Assembly: GCA_024644045.1 (NCBI GenBank) | Contig: JAHELT010000031.1 | Location: forward strand, 1-37,649 | Source: Chromatiales bacterium | GTDB taxonomy: Bacteria > Pseudomonadota > Gammaproteobacteria > JAHELT01 | Length of the DNA: 37,649 nt | Reading direction: 5' to 3' | In this document: positions 15,127-23,293 of the stretch, in pieces | Numbering within the stretch: position 1 is the stretch's first letter | Layout of the letters: each line of letters starts with the position of its first letter | Notes under the pieces: model-generated | What the model was told of the DNA's origin: nothing | Seen by the model: only the letters and a program-made list of their open reading frames with translations | Database searches by the model: none | Translations under genes and position numbers: made by a program

Positions 15127-17389
15127 GACGCGAGGCTCTCTCTGTTGATCCGGTGGTGGGGGTTATCGCGTGCAGCGCATCGACGGCGGCCTGGGCGAAG
15201 GCGGCATCGTTGATGTGATGCGTTACGCGTATCAGGCGGCGGTTGGCGGTTTCCTGAAACCGCGCCGCGATCGCGTCGAACAGCGCGTGGTCGGCAGCCG
15301 GATCGTGAAAGGGCTGGCCCGGAGCATCCAGGGCCGATACGCCGCCTTCCGGCAGCAGAAAGCGCACCGGACCCGCCATCTCGTTGAGGCGCCCCGCGAT
15401 CCAGTCGCCCATGCGCGCATTTTCGTCCGCGGTGGTGCGCATGAGCGTGACCTGCGGGTTGTGCTCGACGAACGTGCGCTCGGCGTACCGGGCCGGTACC
15501 GTGTCGCGCGCGCCGAAGTTGACCATGTCCAGGGCGCCGACCGAGCCGACGTAGGGGATGCGCGTGCGGATGAACGCGCCAAACCGGTCCTCGGTGGCGG
15601 CGAAGACGCCGCCCATCAGCATGTCGCAGACCTCGGTCGTGGTCAGGTCTATAACGGCCGCGAGCAGCCCGCTGTCGGCGAGCTTCTCCATCGAGCGGCC
15701 GCCCACGCCCGTCGCGTGGAATACCAGGCAGTCGTAACGGTCCCGCAGCAATGCAGTGATCTGCTGTACCGCGGTCGTGGTTACGCCGAACATGGTCAGT
15801 CCGAGGCCGGGCTTGTCGCGGGCCCCCGGTGCTCCGCGCAGGCCAGCCGCGTGCTTGACCATGCCCACCAGCGCGTGCGCGCCGTTGGCCAGGACCTGAC
15901 GCGAGATCCGGTTGATACCCTGCACATCTGTCACCGAGTACATCATCATGATGTCCGAAGGCCCGACGTACTGCCCGACGTCGCCCGAGGCCACGGTCGA
16001 GATCATGACCTTCGGCACGCCAATCGGCAGGCTGCGCATGGCGGGCGTGGCTAGCGCGGTGCCGCCAGAGCCGGCGGCAGCGATGATGCCGCCGATCCCG
16101 CGCTGGCGGCGAATCCAGCCGGCGAACGCCTCGGCCATCGCAGCCACTGAGCTGCCTCGCTCGCCCGTGAACACACCGGCCGCCCCGCGCCGGTGATACG
16201 CGGCCACCATGTGCGGTGGGACGTCGGCCGACGATGGCTTGCCGGAGGTGGAGAGATCCACCGTACGGACCCGCAATCCCCGATCGACGATCCGTTCGCG
16301 GATGAAGCCGAGCTCTTCACCCTTGGTGTCGAACGTGCCCACCACGTAAACCTCGTCGCCTGCGAGCGCGTCGAGCGGCGTCAACGGCTCGCGGTACAGC
16401 GGCTGAGGATCGGCATCGAAGGGGCGGGCGGGTGACTCCGTGCCGGTGGACACCGGCGGTGCCTCCTGCGGCTCGCCCTCGCGCCAGGCGGCGCTGGACC
16501 AGCGCGTCGGTGGCACGTACACGAGGGACGGCCGGTGCTCCGGTGCGGCCGCTTCGGACCGCTCGTCCTCGACCGGCACCGGCGCCACCGGCTCGGGCGC
16601 CGGTGCGGCCCCGGCCGCGGGTACGGCTGTCTCGAGGTCCGAGTCCTCGTGCGAGTGGCGGCCGACCCCCAGCAGGCGCTCCTGCAGGGCGCGATCGGCC
16701 GCGAGCTGTTGCGCGGGCATGACGCGGCTGATCCGGCCATTGACCATGATCGCAACGTCCTGCGAGATCGAGGTGGCTACTGCGGTGTTCTGCTCGATGA
16801 GCAGTATCGCGACATCGCTCTCGGCGGCCAGTGTCGCCAGCAGCTCTTCCACCTGGGTAACGATGAGTGGCGCCAGCCCTTCGGTCGGCTCATCGAGAAT
16901 CAGCAGCCGCGGGTCCTGCAGCAGGGCCCGCGACAGCGCGAGCATCTGCTGCTCGCCGCCGGACAACTGGCCGCCGCTGTTGTGCCGGCGCTCGTACAGG
17001 CGGGGGAAGGTGTCGTAAATACGCTCAATGGTCCAGGCACCCCCGGAGCGGGCCGTCAGGCGCAGATGCTCATCGACATTCAGCGACGGCCAGAGCCGGC
17101 GTCCCTGGGGCGTGTAGCCTATGCCGCGCGCTGCGACTTTGTAGGCCGGTTGCCCTGCCAGCTCCTCGCCCATGAAGCGGATCGAGCCGCGCCGCGCGGG
17201 CAGCAGCCCCATGATCGCATTGCATAACGTGGTCTTGCCCATTCCGTTGCGCCCGACCACCGCGTGAACCCCATGTTGCAGCGTCAGGTCCACTCCCTGA
17301 AGCGCGTGCGAATGACCGTAGTAGACGTGCAGATCACGAACCTGCAACACTGCCTGGGCCGCTTGCGGCGTGCGGCTGCGTTCAGCCAT
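15113..17389 (-). CDS. LivF-type ABC ATPase fused to a Tm-1-like (UPF0261) domain
   Basis: A 758-residue fusion. Residues of about 12-242 are a complete LivF-like ATPase: Walker [10 protein letters not shown] (46-54), signature LSGGEQQ (142-148), Walker B LLILDEP (162-168), and the family's [11 protein letters not shown] proline/alanine/glutamate-rich linker covers about 245-345. Residues of about 346-745 are a full Tm-1-like/UPF0261 domain: [52 protein letters not shown] and [16 protein letters not shown]. Start: ATG 17389 lies 8 bases inside the end of livG, with a purine-rich GGGGCAGGG before it. A frame extension to 17425 has no support. It energises the Liv-type importer and physically ties it to Tm-1 chemistry or signalling, which is unexpected. 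Confidence 0.88.
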   Translation of the reverse strand: MAERSRTPQAAQAVLQVRDLHVYYGHSHALQGVDLTLQHGVHAVVGRNGMGKTTLCNAIMGLLPARRGSIRFMGEELAGQPAYKVAARGIGYTPQGRRLWPSLNVDEHLRLTARSGGAWTIERIYDTFPRLYERRHNSGGQLSGGEQQMLALSRALLQDPRLLILDEPTEGLAPLIVTQVEELLATLAAESDVAILLIEQNTAVATSISQDVAIMVNGRISRVMPAQQLAADRALQERLLGVGRHSHEDSDLETAVPAAGAAPAPEPVAPVPVEDERSEAAAPEHRPSLVYVPPTRWSSAAWREGEPQEAPPVSTGTESPARPFDADPQPLYREPLTPLDALAGDEVYVVGTFDTKGEELGFIRERIVDRGLRVRTVDLSTSGKPSSADVPPHMVAAYHRRGAAGVFTGERGSSVAAMAEAFAGWIRRQRGIGGIIAAAGSGGTALATPAMRSLPIGVPKVMISTVASGDVGQYVGPSDIMMMYSVTDVQGINRISRQVLANGAHALVGMVKHAAGLRGAPGARDKPGLGLTMFGVTTTAVQQITALLRDRYDCLVFHATGVGGRSMEKLADSGLLAAVIDLTTTEVCDMLMGGVFAATEDRFGAFIRTRIPYVGSVGALDMVNFGARDTVPARYAERTFVEHNPQVTLMRTTADENARMGDWIAGRLNEMAGPVRFLLPEGGVSALDAPGQPFHDPAADHALFDAIAARFQETANRRLIRVTHHINDAAFAQAAVDALHAITPTTGSTERASRHAVF

Positions 17390-18167
17390 TGCCCTGCCCC
17401 AGGTAGAGTTCCTGCACCTCGGCATCGTCTTCGATTTCCGCCGGCGTGCCTTCTTTGAAAATGCGCCCGTTGTGCATCATCGTCACGCTCTCGGCGACAC
17501 GCAGCGCGACGTCCATGTCGTGCTCGATGAGCACGAAGCCGATGTGTTCCGGCAGCGATTGCAGGATCTCGACCAGTTCCGAGCGTTCCGTCGGCGACAG
17601 CCCTGCGGCCGGCTCGTCGAACAGGACCAGGCGCGGCGCGCCCGCCAGGGCGAGCGCGATCTCCAGCTGGCGCCGTTGTCCGTGGCCGAGCGCCGAGACC
17701 AGCGTGTCGCGCACCGCCTCCAGATGCACCGCACCCAGCAGCGTCTCTGCCATCTGCATGGCGTTGTCGTTCGGCTTCGGCCGGCGCAGCGACAGGCGCC
17801 GGCGCCCGACGCCACAGCAGGCAAGGTAGATGTTGTCTAACACGCTCAGCCCGACAAACAGCAGAGAGATCTGGTACGTGCGGCGCAGGCCGCGACGGAT
17901 CCGCTCGTGCATGGGCAGATCCGTCACGTCCTCGCCGAACAGGCGCACGCGCCCGGTGGTGGGTGGAAAATCGCCGGTAATGGCGTTGAACAACGTGGTT
18001 TTACCGGCGCCGTTCGACCCCAGCACCGCACGCCGCTCCCCGGCCCTGACGGTCAGGTTGATGTCCGCCAGCGCCACCAGCGCACCGAAGTGGCGATTGA
18101 CGGCTTCGAGCTCCAGCGCGTAGCGCCCGGCGCTCTGCAGCCGCGAGAGGGCGTCGGTTATCGCCAT
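17382..18167 (-). CDS. Branched-chain amino-acid-type ABC transporter ATPase (LivG-like)
   Basis: A 261-residue ATP-binding subunit of the Liv/HAAT importer family, pairing with the LivF half of the next protein at the cytoplasmic face. It has Walker [10 protein letters not shown] (about residues 50-58), the RRTYQI segment typical of LivG after the Q-loop, Walker [14 protein letters not shown] and the H-loop [10 protein letters not shown]. The signature region reads [10 protein letters not shown] rather than LSGGQ, a common LivG variant. The ending YLGQGNG overlaps the start of the fused ATPase gene by 8 bases. The gap to the upstream binding-protein gene is 16 bases. The Shine-Dalgarno is weak, which suits coupled translation. 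Substrate is set by the binding protein. Confidence 0.9.
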   Translation of the reverse strand: MAITDALSRLQSAGRYALELEAVNRHFGALVALADINLTVRAGERRAVLGSNGAGKTTLFNAITGDFPPTTGRVRLFGEDVTDLPMHERIRRGLRRTYQISLLFVGLSVLDNIYLACCGVGRRRLSLRRPKPNDNAMQMAETLLGAVHLEAVRDTLVSALGHGQRRQLEIALALAGAPRLVLFDEPAAGLSPTERSELVEILQSLPEHIGFVLIEHDMDVALRVAESVTMMHNGRIFKEGTPAEIEDDAEVQELYLGQGNG

Positions 18168-18183
18168 TTACGCTAACCCCGGA

Positions 18184-19431
18184 TCACTCGCACCGGGGGT
18201 TCTCCCGGCCGACCTGACCGTAGCCGAGAAACTTCTCGTAGGGCACACCCAGCGTCTGGGTCACCTGCGGAATCACCTTGATGGTCTTGTTCAGCAGATT
18301 GCCGCCCGGGCCTTCGACCACTTCCGTCAGGTAGATGTCCGCGATCGCCTGACGCCGCGCGTCGAGCGATACCTGGCCCGTCGGGGTGTCGAAGCTCAGG
18401 GCCGCCAGCGTCACGCGCAGCTTCTTCCCGCCGTCGGACAGATCGCCGCCCACCTTGTCCAGCGCCAGCAGCGCGGCCTTGGTGTTGATGTAGTAGCCGT
18501 GCGCAAACAGCGACGGCGACGGGAAGCCGTCGGGGAACTGCTTCTTGTAGGCGGCCACGAATGCGTTCCAGCCGGCATTGTCCCAGGTATCGGAGATCGG
18601 GCCGGCCGAGGGCGTACCGATGACGAAATCGCGCGCCCGGCCCTTGGAGCCCAGCACCGTCTGGTCGACCGTGATCGATCCGCCGACCAACGGCAGCTCG
18701 CCGCCCGCCTGCTCGTACTGGGTCAGGAAGTTGACCGCATCGGCGCCGCCCAGTGCGACGTAGATGGCATCGACGTCGTCCGGCAATGCCGCGATGACCG
18801 AAGAATAGTCCTTGTTACCGATCGGCACCCAGAAGCGCGCTTCGATGGGCGCCTTGCCACCCATGCGGCAGAACGGCTCCAGAAAACCGAACACCTGGGT
18901 GTAGGGAAAGGAGTAGTCTTCCGCCAGCACGGCCACCTTGCGGTAGCCCTTTTCCTTGTAGACGTATTCGCCCAGACCGGCCATCCACTGTGCCCCGTCG
19001 GTGCTGAAACGGAAAAAATTGGTCGCCGGACTGCGTAACGTAGTGTCCTGCGCCGCCGATGTGCCGTTCAGGAAGGTGACGTTCGGCTGGGTCTTGGCGT
19101 AGTCCTTCACCGCCAGACCCTCGGATCCGGACAGCGGGCCGATCAGCACCTGCACGCCGTCCTGCTCGACCAGCTTGCGGGTGGCACGAATAGCACTGTC
19201 GGGCGAGGCGTCCGAGGAGCCGGTAATCAGCTCGATTTTCTTGCCGCCGGCCTGGTAATTGAATTCCTCGAGCGCCATGCGCACGCCACGCATGCTGTCC
19301 TCGCCGAGCACGGTAAACGCGCCCTCCAGGGTTGCCAGCGCGCCCATCTTGATGGTGCCCTGGCTGAACGCGACGTTGGTGACGGACAGCAGCGCCGCCG
19401 CGACCAGTATCTTCTTGGCAAGTCCAAACAT
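18184..19431 (-). CDS. LivK-like periplasmic substrate-binding protein (type 1 fold)
   Basis: A 415-residue binding protein for the Liv-type importer. Residues 1-23 are a signal peptide (FGLAKKILVAAALLS, with cleavage after AFS). The mature protein begins IKMGALATLEGAFTVLGEDSMRGVRMALEEFNYQAGGKKIEL, in pieces typical of the family; SGSEGLAVKDYAK and RSPATNFFRFSTDGAQW follow. The ATG follows AGGAGG. It lies between livM and livG with gaps of 18 and 16 bases, a slightly unusual order, since livK often stands first. Members of this family bind branched-chain amino acids but also amides, urea and aromatic acids; with the downstream enzymes, an organic acid or amide is more likely than leucine. Confidence 0.88.
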   Translation of the reverse strand: MFGLAKKILVAAALLSVTNVAFSQGTIKMGALATLEGAFTVLGEDSMRGVRMALEEFNYQAGGKKIELITGSSDASPDSAIRATRKLVEQDGVQVLIGPLSGSEGLAVKDYAKTQPNVTFLNGTSAAQDTTLRSPATNFFRFSTDGAQWMAGLGEYVYKEKGYRKVAVLAEDYSFPYTQVFGFLEPFCRMGGKAPIEARFWVPIGNKDYSSVIAALPDDVDAIYVALGGADAVNFLTQYEQAGGELPLVGGSITVDQTVLGSKGRARDFVIGTPSAGPISDTWDNAGWNAFVAAYKKQFPDGFPSPSLFAHGYYINTKAALLALDKVGGDLSDGGKKLRVTLAALSFDTPTGQVSLDARRQAIADIYLTEVVEGPGGNLLNKTIKVIPQVTQTLGVPYEKFLGYGQVGRENPRCE

Positions 19432-19449
19432 TTTGGTTTCTCCTCCTGT

Positions 19450-20520
19450 TCAGGTTCGTTCCAGCGGGTCGGCATTGTACCGATCCGCCGGCTGCGTGTG
19501 ACCGGCCTGCGCCGGCGTTGGTCTCCGGAACCGGATCCGGCGTCGAATCCGCTCCCAGAGACCCAAGAGACCGTCGGGCGAAAACAGCACGACCAGCAGA
19601 AACGCGAGGCCGATAACGGTATTGAAACGTTCGCGGTCGATCAGGTCGATCGCGAAATTCTCGAGCAGTACGAAGGCGATGGCGCCGAGGAACGGGCCAC
19701 TCGGATGGCGCATGCCGCCCACCACCGCGATGACCAGGATGTCGATCACCACGGCGACGCCGACCGAGCCCGGCGAGATGCGGCCGTTGAACCACACCAT
19801 CAGCACGCCGGCGGTGCCGGCGATCACGCCCGCGAACAGATACGCGACAATGCGGTGCAGGGTCACGTTGTAGCCGAGTGCGCTCATGCGGCGCGGATTA
19901 TCCCGGATCGCCTGCAGGCTCAGGCCGAACGTTGCCCGCGAGGTATACAGCACCGCGGCGTAGAAGCCGGCGGCTACCGCCAGGGACAGGTAGTAGAACG
20001 GCACCGGATCGCGCCAGTAGATACCGAAAAGGGTGGGTGGCTCCACCCCGGCGTATCCGGTGAAACCGTTGAACAGCACGTAGTTCTGGCGTACGAAGTA
20101 GAAGAAGGCCACGGCGATGGCCAGCGTGATCATGATTGTGTAGATACCCTCGGTGCGCACCGAGATCGCACCCACGAACGCGCTGAACAGTGCTGCCGCC
20201 AGGATCGCGACGGGTACCGTCACCCACCAGGGCCAGCCGAGCCCCATGACGCCGACGCTGTTGACCCCCAGGATTGCGACCAGATAGCCCGCGAGCCCGG
20301 CCACGGTCATCTGCGCGAGGCTGACCATGCCGCCGTAGCCCGCGAGCATCATGAGCGACAGAGCGATGGTGCCGAGGATCAGCGAATAGGCGCCGATCTG
20401 GTAGGTGAAGAAGTCCGATGTGAAGGTCGGGTAGGCCAGCAGAAAAATGACCACCACGAGCTTTGCCGGGTGGATGTCCGTAAACGAGGTGCGACCGGAG
20501 AAAAACCGCTGTGCATCCAT
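19450..20520 (-). CDS. Branched-chain amino-acid-type ABC permease (LivM-like)
   Basis: A 356-residue inner-membrane permease. About eight to ten hydrophobic segments are visible from residue 20 onward, including AKLVVVIFLLAYP and YSLILGTIALSLMMLAGYGG. The LivM signatures LAGYGGMVSLAQMTVAGLAGY near residue 60 and MRHPSGPFLGAI near residue 270 are present. The C-terminus is basic (RIRRRIRFRRP) and cytoplasmic. GAGG lies just before the ATG at 20520, 4 bases after the livH stop. It forms the translocation pore with LivH. Confidence 0.9.
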   Translation of the reverse strand: MDAQRFFSGRTSFTDIHPAKLVVVIFLLAYPTFTSDFFTYQIGAYSLILGTIALSLMMLAGYGGMVSLAQMTVAGLAGYLVAILGVNSVGVMGLGWPWWVTVPVAILAAALFSAFVGAISVRTEGIYTIMITLAIAVAFFYFVRQNYVLFNGFTGYAGVEPPTLFGIYWRDPVPFYYLSLAVAAGFYAAVLYTSRATFGLSLQAIRDNPRRMSALGYNVTLHRIVAYLFAGVIAGTAGVLMVWFNGRISPGSVGVAVVIDILVIAVVGGMRHPSGPFLGAIAFVLLENFAIDLIDRERFNTVIGLAFLLVVLFSPDGLLGLWERIRRRIRFRRPTPAQAGHTQPADRYNADPLERT

Positions 20521-20524
20521 TGCC

Positions 20525-21535
20525 TCAACGCCCTCCCATCAGGCCCTGCGGGCGCAATGCGAGTGTCACCACCATGATCAGGAAGGTCAGCACCACGCCG
20601 TAGGTCGGGAAGTAGGCGAGGCCGATCTGCTCGGCGAGTCCGATCAGCAGCGCGCCGATGGCGGCACCGGTGACCGAGCCGAGACCGCCCACGATCACCA
20701 CGATGAGCGAGGCCAGCAGGTAGCGGATGTCCTCGCCCGGCGCAATGGACAGGGCGGTGCCGCCAACCACGCCGGCGAAGCCCGCCAGCCCCGCGCCGAT
20801 CGCGAACACCAGCGCGAACACGAGCTGCACATTCACGCCGCTGGCGGCGAGCATCTCCCGGTCGTTGACGCCGGCGCGGATCATCATGCCGATACGGGTC
20901 CGGTTGAGAAACATCCACAGTGCGATACCGACGACCACCGCGACACCCAGCACGGTGAGCCGGTAGACCGGGTACTTGATGTACACCGGATCGCCGGAGG
21001 ACTTGATGACCGAGACGACCGGCAGCTCGGCGGCGCCGAACAACCATTCCGGCGGGGAAAACTGGTAGGTCGTGCCGGTCCAGATCGCGAGCATCAGATC
21101 CGCCGCGATAATGGATATACCGATGGTCACCAGGGTCTGGCGCAGCTCGTCGCCCTCCATGCGCCGGAAGATCAGCACCTGGAGCAGCACGCCGCTCAAA
21201 GCGATTGCCACGAACGCGACCGTCAGTCCGAGAAACCAGCTGCCGCTCGCTTCGGCCACCTCGTAGCCCACATAGGCTCCGAGCAGGTACATCGAGCCGT
21301 GTGCAAGATTGACATTGCGCATCAGGCCGAACACGAGCGTGAACCCGCTTGCCACCAGGAAGTACAGTCCGCCGAGCGTGACCCCGTTTAGGATAGTGCT
21401 GACGAAGGTTTTTTTGCGCCCGAGCGCCGTTATGAGCCACTCCGGCCAGATGGCGAAGATCATCCACAGGAACACGGCCGCGGCCAGCAGGATGACAATC
21501 GCCCAGAACGTGTGGCGTTCGATGAACTGTCTCAT
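20525..21535 (-). CDS. Branched-chain amino-acid-type ABC permease (LivH-like)
   Basis: A 336-residue inner-membrane permease with an extra N-terminal hydrophobic segment (about residues 10-40, ending before ITALGRKKTF). The LivH core then follows: NGVTLGGLYFLVASGFTLVFG, NLAHGSMYLLGAYVGY, a GMMIRAGVNDREMLAASGV loop and VTGAAIGALLIGLAEQIG. The ATG at 21535 lacks a strong Shine-Dalgarno. It is the first gene of the twelve-gene minus-strand unit, so the operon promoter should lie in the 497 bases upstream, which it shares with a divergent gene. Confidence 0.9.
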   Translation of the reverse strand: MRQFIERHTFWAIVILLAAAVFLWMIFAIWPEWLITALGRKKTFVSTILNGVTLGGLYFLVASGFTLVFGLMRNVNLAHGSMYLLGAYVGYEVAEASGSWFLGLTVAFVAIALSGVLLQVLIFRRMEGDELRQTLVTIGISIIAADLMLAIWTGTTYQFSPPEWLFGAAELPVVSVIKSSGDPVYIKYPVYRLTVLGVAVVVGIALWMFLNRTRIGMMIRAGVNDREMLAASGVNVQLVFALVFAIGAGLAGFAGVVGGTALSIAPGEDIRYLLASLIVVIVGGLGSVTGAAIGALLIGLAEQIGLAYFPTYGVVLTFLIMVVTLALRPQGLMGGR

Positions 21536-22032
21536 GGCCGGATCACGCCAGCTGCCCGGTGACGCGTGCGACTATCGCCGCGCCAGCACAACCGGTAGCG
21601 CCTATCGCCTCCTGATGCTGCCTTATTATGTTCTCTCACCTTGCGCATCCGTAGCGCTGTCCAAGCGCGCTGCCCTGGGTGTGGATTCGCCGTCAGACCG
21701 CCGAAACTATATCAGCAGTCACGGATTACGCACACCAGTGATCCCTCTGCGACGGCGCCGCTGACCGCTTCGCCGCGGTTCCCGGCCGGTGCTTTCGTGA
21801 CAGGTCGACCTTATGGTGCTACGCAGCAATGACCGCCTGGGTTTCGGTGGCCCCGGGTACTCGGCGGTTCGCTGCCTTGACGCATCCAGGGGCGCCGCGC
21901 TGCTCATCCGCTGCAGGGTTGGCGAATTTCCCCGGACTTATCCACTACTTACCGGGCAGGCGTTCCGAAATGCAGCGTATGTCGGATTTTTGCTGATTTA
22001 AGTTCCGGTTTGCGGCAGCGTGAGGAGAATTG
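21536..22032. other. Divergent intergenic region, presumed control region of the liv/Tm-1 operon
   Basis: These 497 bases separate livH (minus) from the unrecognised gene at 22033 (plus). No protein-like open frame was found. Possible minus-strand -10 boxes are CATAAT (about 21624-21629) and TATAGT (about 21706-21711), neither with a good -35 at normal distance. A sequence near the DnaA box (TTATCCACT, about 21939-21947) occurs once and is not taken as functional. No regulator gene for the operon sits here or adjacent. Confidence 0.4.
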
Positions 22033-23256
22033 ATGAGGATCGCGTTAAAGTTCACGAGCCGGGACGATGCGTTCGCCTTCTACAAATCGATCCGAGCCAT
22101 TCCGCGCGGCGGGAAGGTTGAGCATCTCACCGGGTATTTCGCCACCCAGGGTTTCGACCTGGAAGAGATCCGCGAGTTGTGCTTTCTCGCCTCGGTCTAT
22201 GCAGCGGGCGAGCAGTGGATTGCCTATCTGGAGGTCGATGACGAGTTCGGCGAGAACGCACGTGGGATAACGGAAGCCCTCGCGGAGCTTTGCCGGCACG
22301 GGGGTCTGGCGTTCACCGCCGAGCATCCCCAGGTGCCTGCCGCCGGGCAGGCTTTCGATCGGATGCAATGGCCGGTCTCAGAGATAGTCGAGGAGGTACC
22401 CCTCAAGACGACCAGGTTTACCCATGAGATCGTCATCGCCCTGCAAGGCACCTCGGATGAGTATGACGGCCGCGCGCTGAGTAATCATCAGAGGGTCGAG
22501 TGCATCAAGTACTGGCACGAATGTGCCGGGATTCCCTATGAAGATATGGAGATGTTCCTTTTCTCACTGAGCGCCGACGGAGAAAAGCAGGTCGAGAGTT
22601 TCGATGACCTGGCCCGCTATCTTCACGGTCACGCCGGAGCCCAGGCGGCGCAGGTCATTCATCGTCCGTTGTCCGGCGCCTCGCCGGAGCAGCGCTCGAG
22701 GATCAGGCAGCTGATTCACGAAACGGTCGGCGCCGTGATCGGCGCTGAACAGCTGGGCGAGTCCAATTATTCCGGCCGGGAGAACGGCGTGACGCTCTTA
22801 ACCGACACCGGTGTCTCGATTATTTTCGGCACGGTATCGCCGGTCACCCAAGAACAGCAGGAGCGGTTGGTGGAGCGCTTCAAGGCCACTTACCTCTATG
22901 ACTTCGTCCGCAAGATGTACCTGAACCTGTTTCAGTCGGAGACGGTCATGCTCTGGGCGGGCGATGATGTCGGACTGGAGCCGGCATCAACCGGCAGCGA
23001 ACCGCTGTCCTTGACACTGGCGCTGCAGGCGTCCGGCGCGGCGCTTTCGGCCGTGAAGATGAACAAGTGCCTGGTGGAGAAGGGAATACTCAAAGCAGTG
23101 AAAAAGCGCGGCGCAAAGACGCCCCTGAAGATATTCACGGAAGACAGCGAGGGCATCTACGGCGTGAATGTTCAGAAGTCGCACCGCAAGAACGACATGG
23201 AGGCGCGATACTACATCGAACCGTTCCAGTACCTGCTGGATCTGTGCATCGAGTAG
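22033..23256 (+). CDS. Unrecognised 407-residue protein
   Basis: A clear gene: GAGGAG stands 5-6 bases before the ATG, and the codon pattern matches neighbouring genes. No signal peptide or membrane helix is visible, so it is probably cytoplasmic. The N-terminus (RIALKFTSRDDAFAFYKSI) is alpha/beta in character. Residues of about 215-330 look mainly helical with a short hydrophobic strand (TLLTDTGVSIIFGT), and the C-terminal part is basic (KAVKKRGAKTP, QKSHRKND). No catalytic motif was recognised and no function is proposed. It is transcribed away from the liv operon, from the same intergenic region, and converges on the sulfatase gene. Confidence 0.75.
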   Translation: MRIALKFTSRDDAFAFYKSIRAIPRGGKVEHLTGYFATQGFDLEEIRELCFLASVYAAGEQWIAYLEVDDEFGENARGITEALAELCRHGGLAFTAEHPQVPAAGQAFDRMQWPVSEIVEEVPLKTTRFTHEIVIALQGTSDEYDGRALSNHQRVECIKYWHECAGIPYEDMEMFLFSLSADGEKQVESFDDLARYLHGHAGAQAAQVIHRPLSGASPEQRSRIRQLIHETVGAVIGAEQLGESNYSGRENGVTLLTDTGVSIIFGTVSPVTQEQQERLVERFKATYLYDFVRKMYLNLFQSETVMLWAGDDVGLEPASTGSEPLSLTLALQASGAALSAVKMNKCLVEKGILKAVKKRGAKTPLKIFTEDSEGIYGVNVQKSHRKNDMEARYYIEPFQYLLDLCIE

Positions 23257-23276
23257 CGGTCGCGATACGAATCAGG

Positions 23277-23293
23277 CCGGTTCAATCAACCGG
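23277..23293. terminator. Hairpin between convergent genes, possible bidirectional terminator
   Basis: CCGGTT (23277-23282) and AACCGG (23288-23293) form a 6-bp hairpin with a 5-base loop. It sits between two convergent genes and overlaps the sulfatase stop codon. There is no T-run on either side, so any termination would be inefficient or Rho-dependent. Confidence 0.3.
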
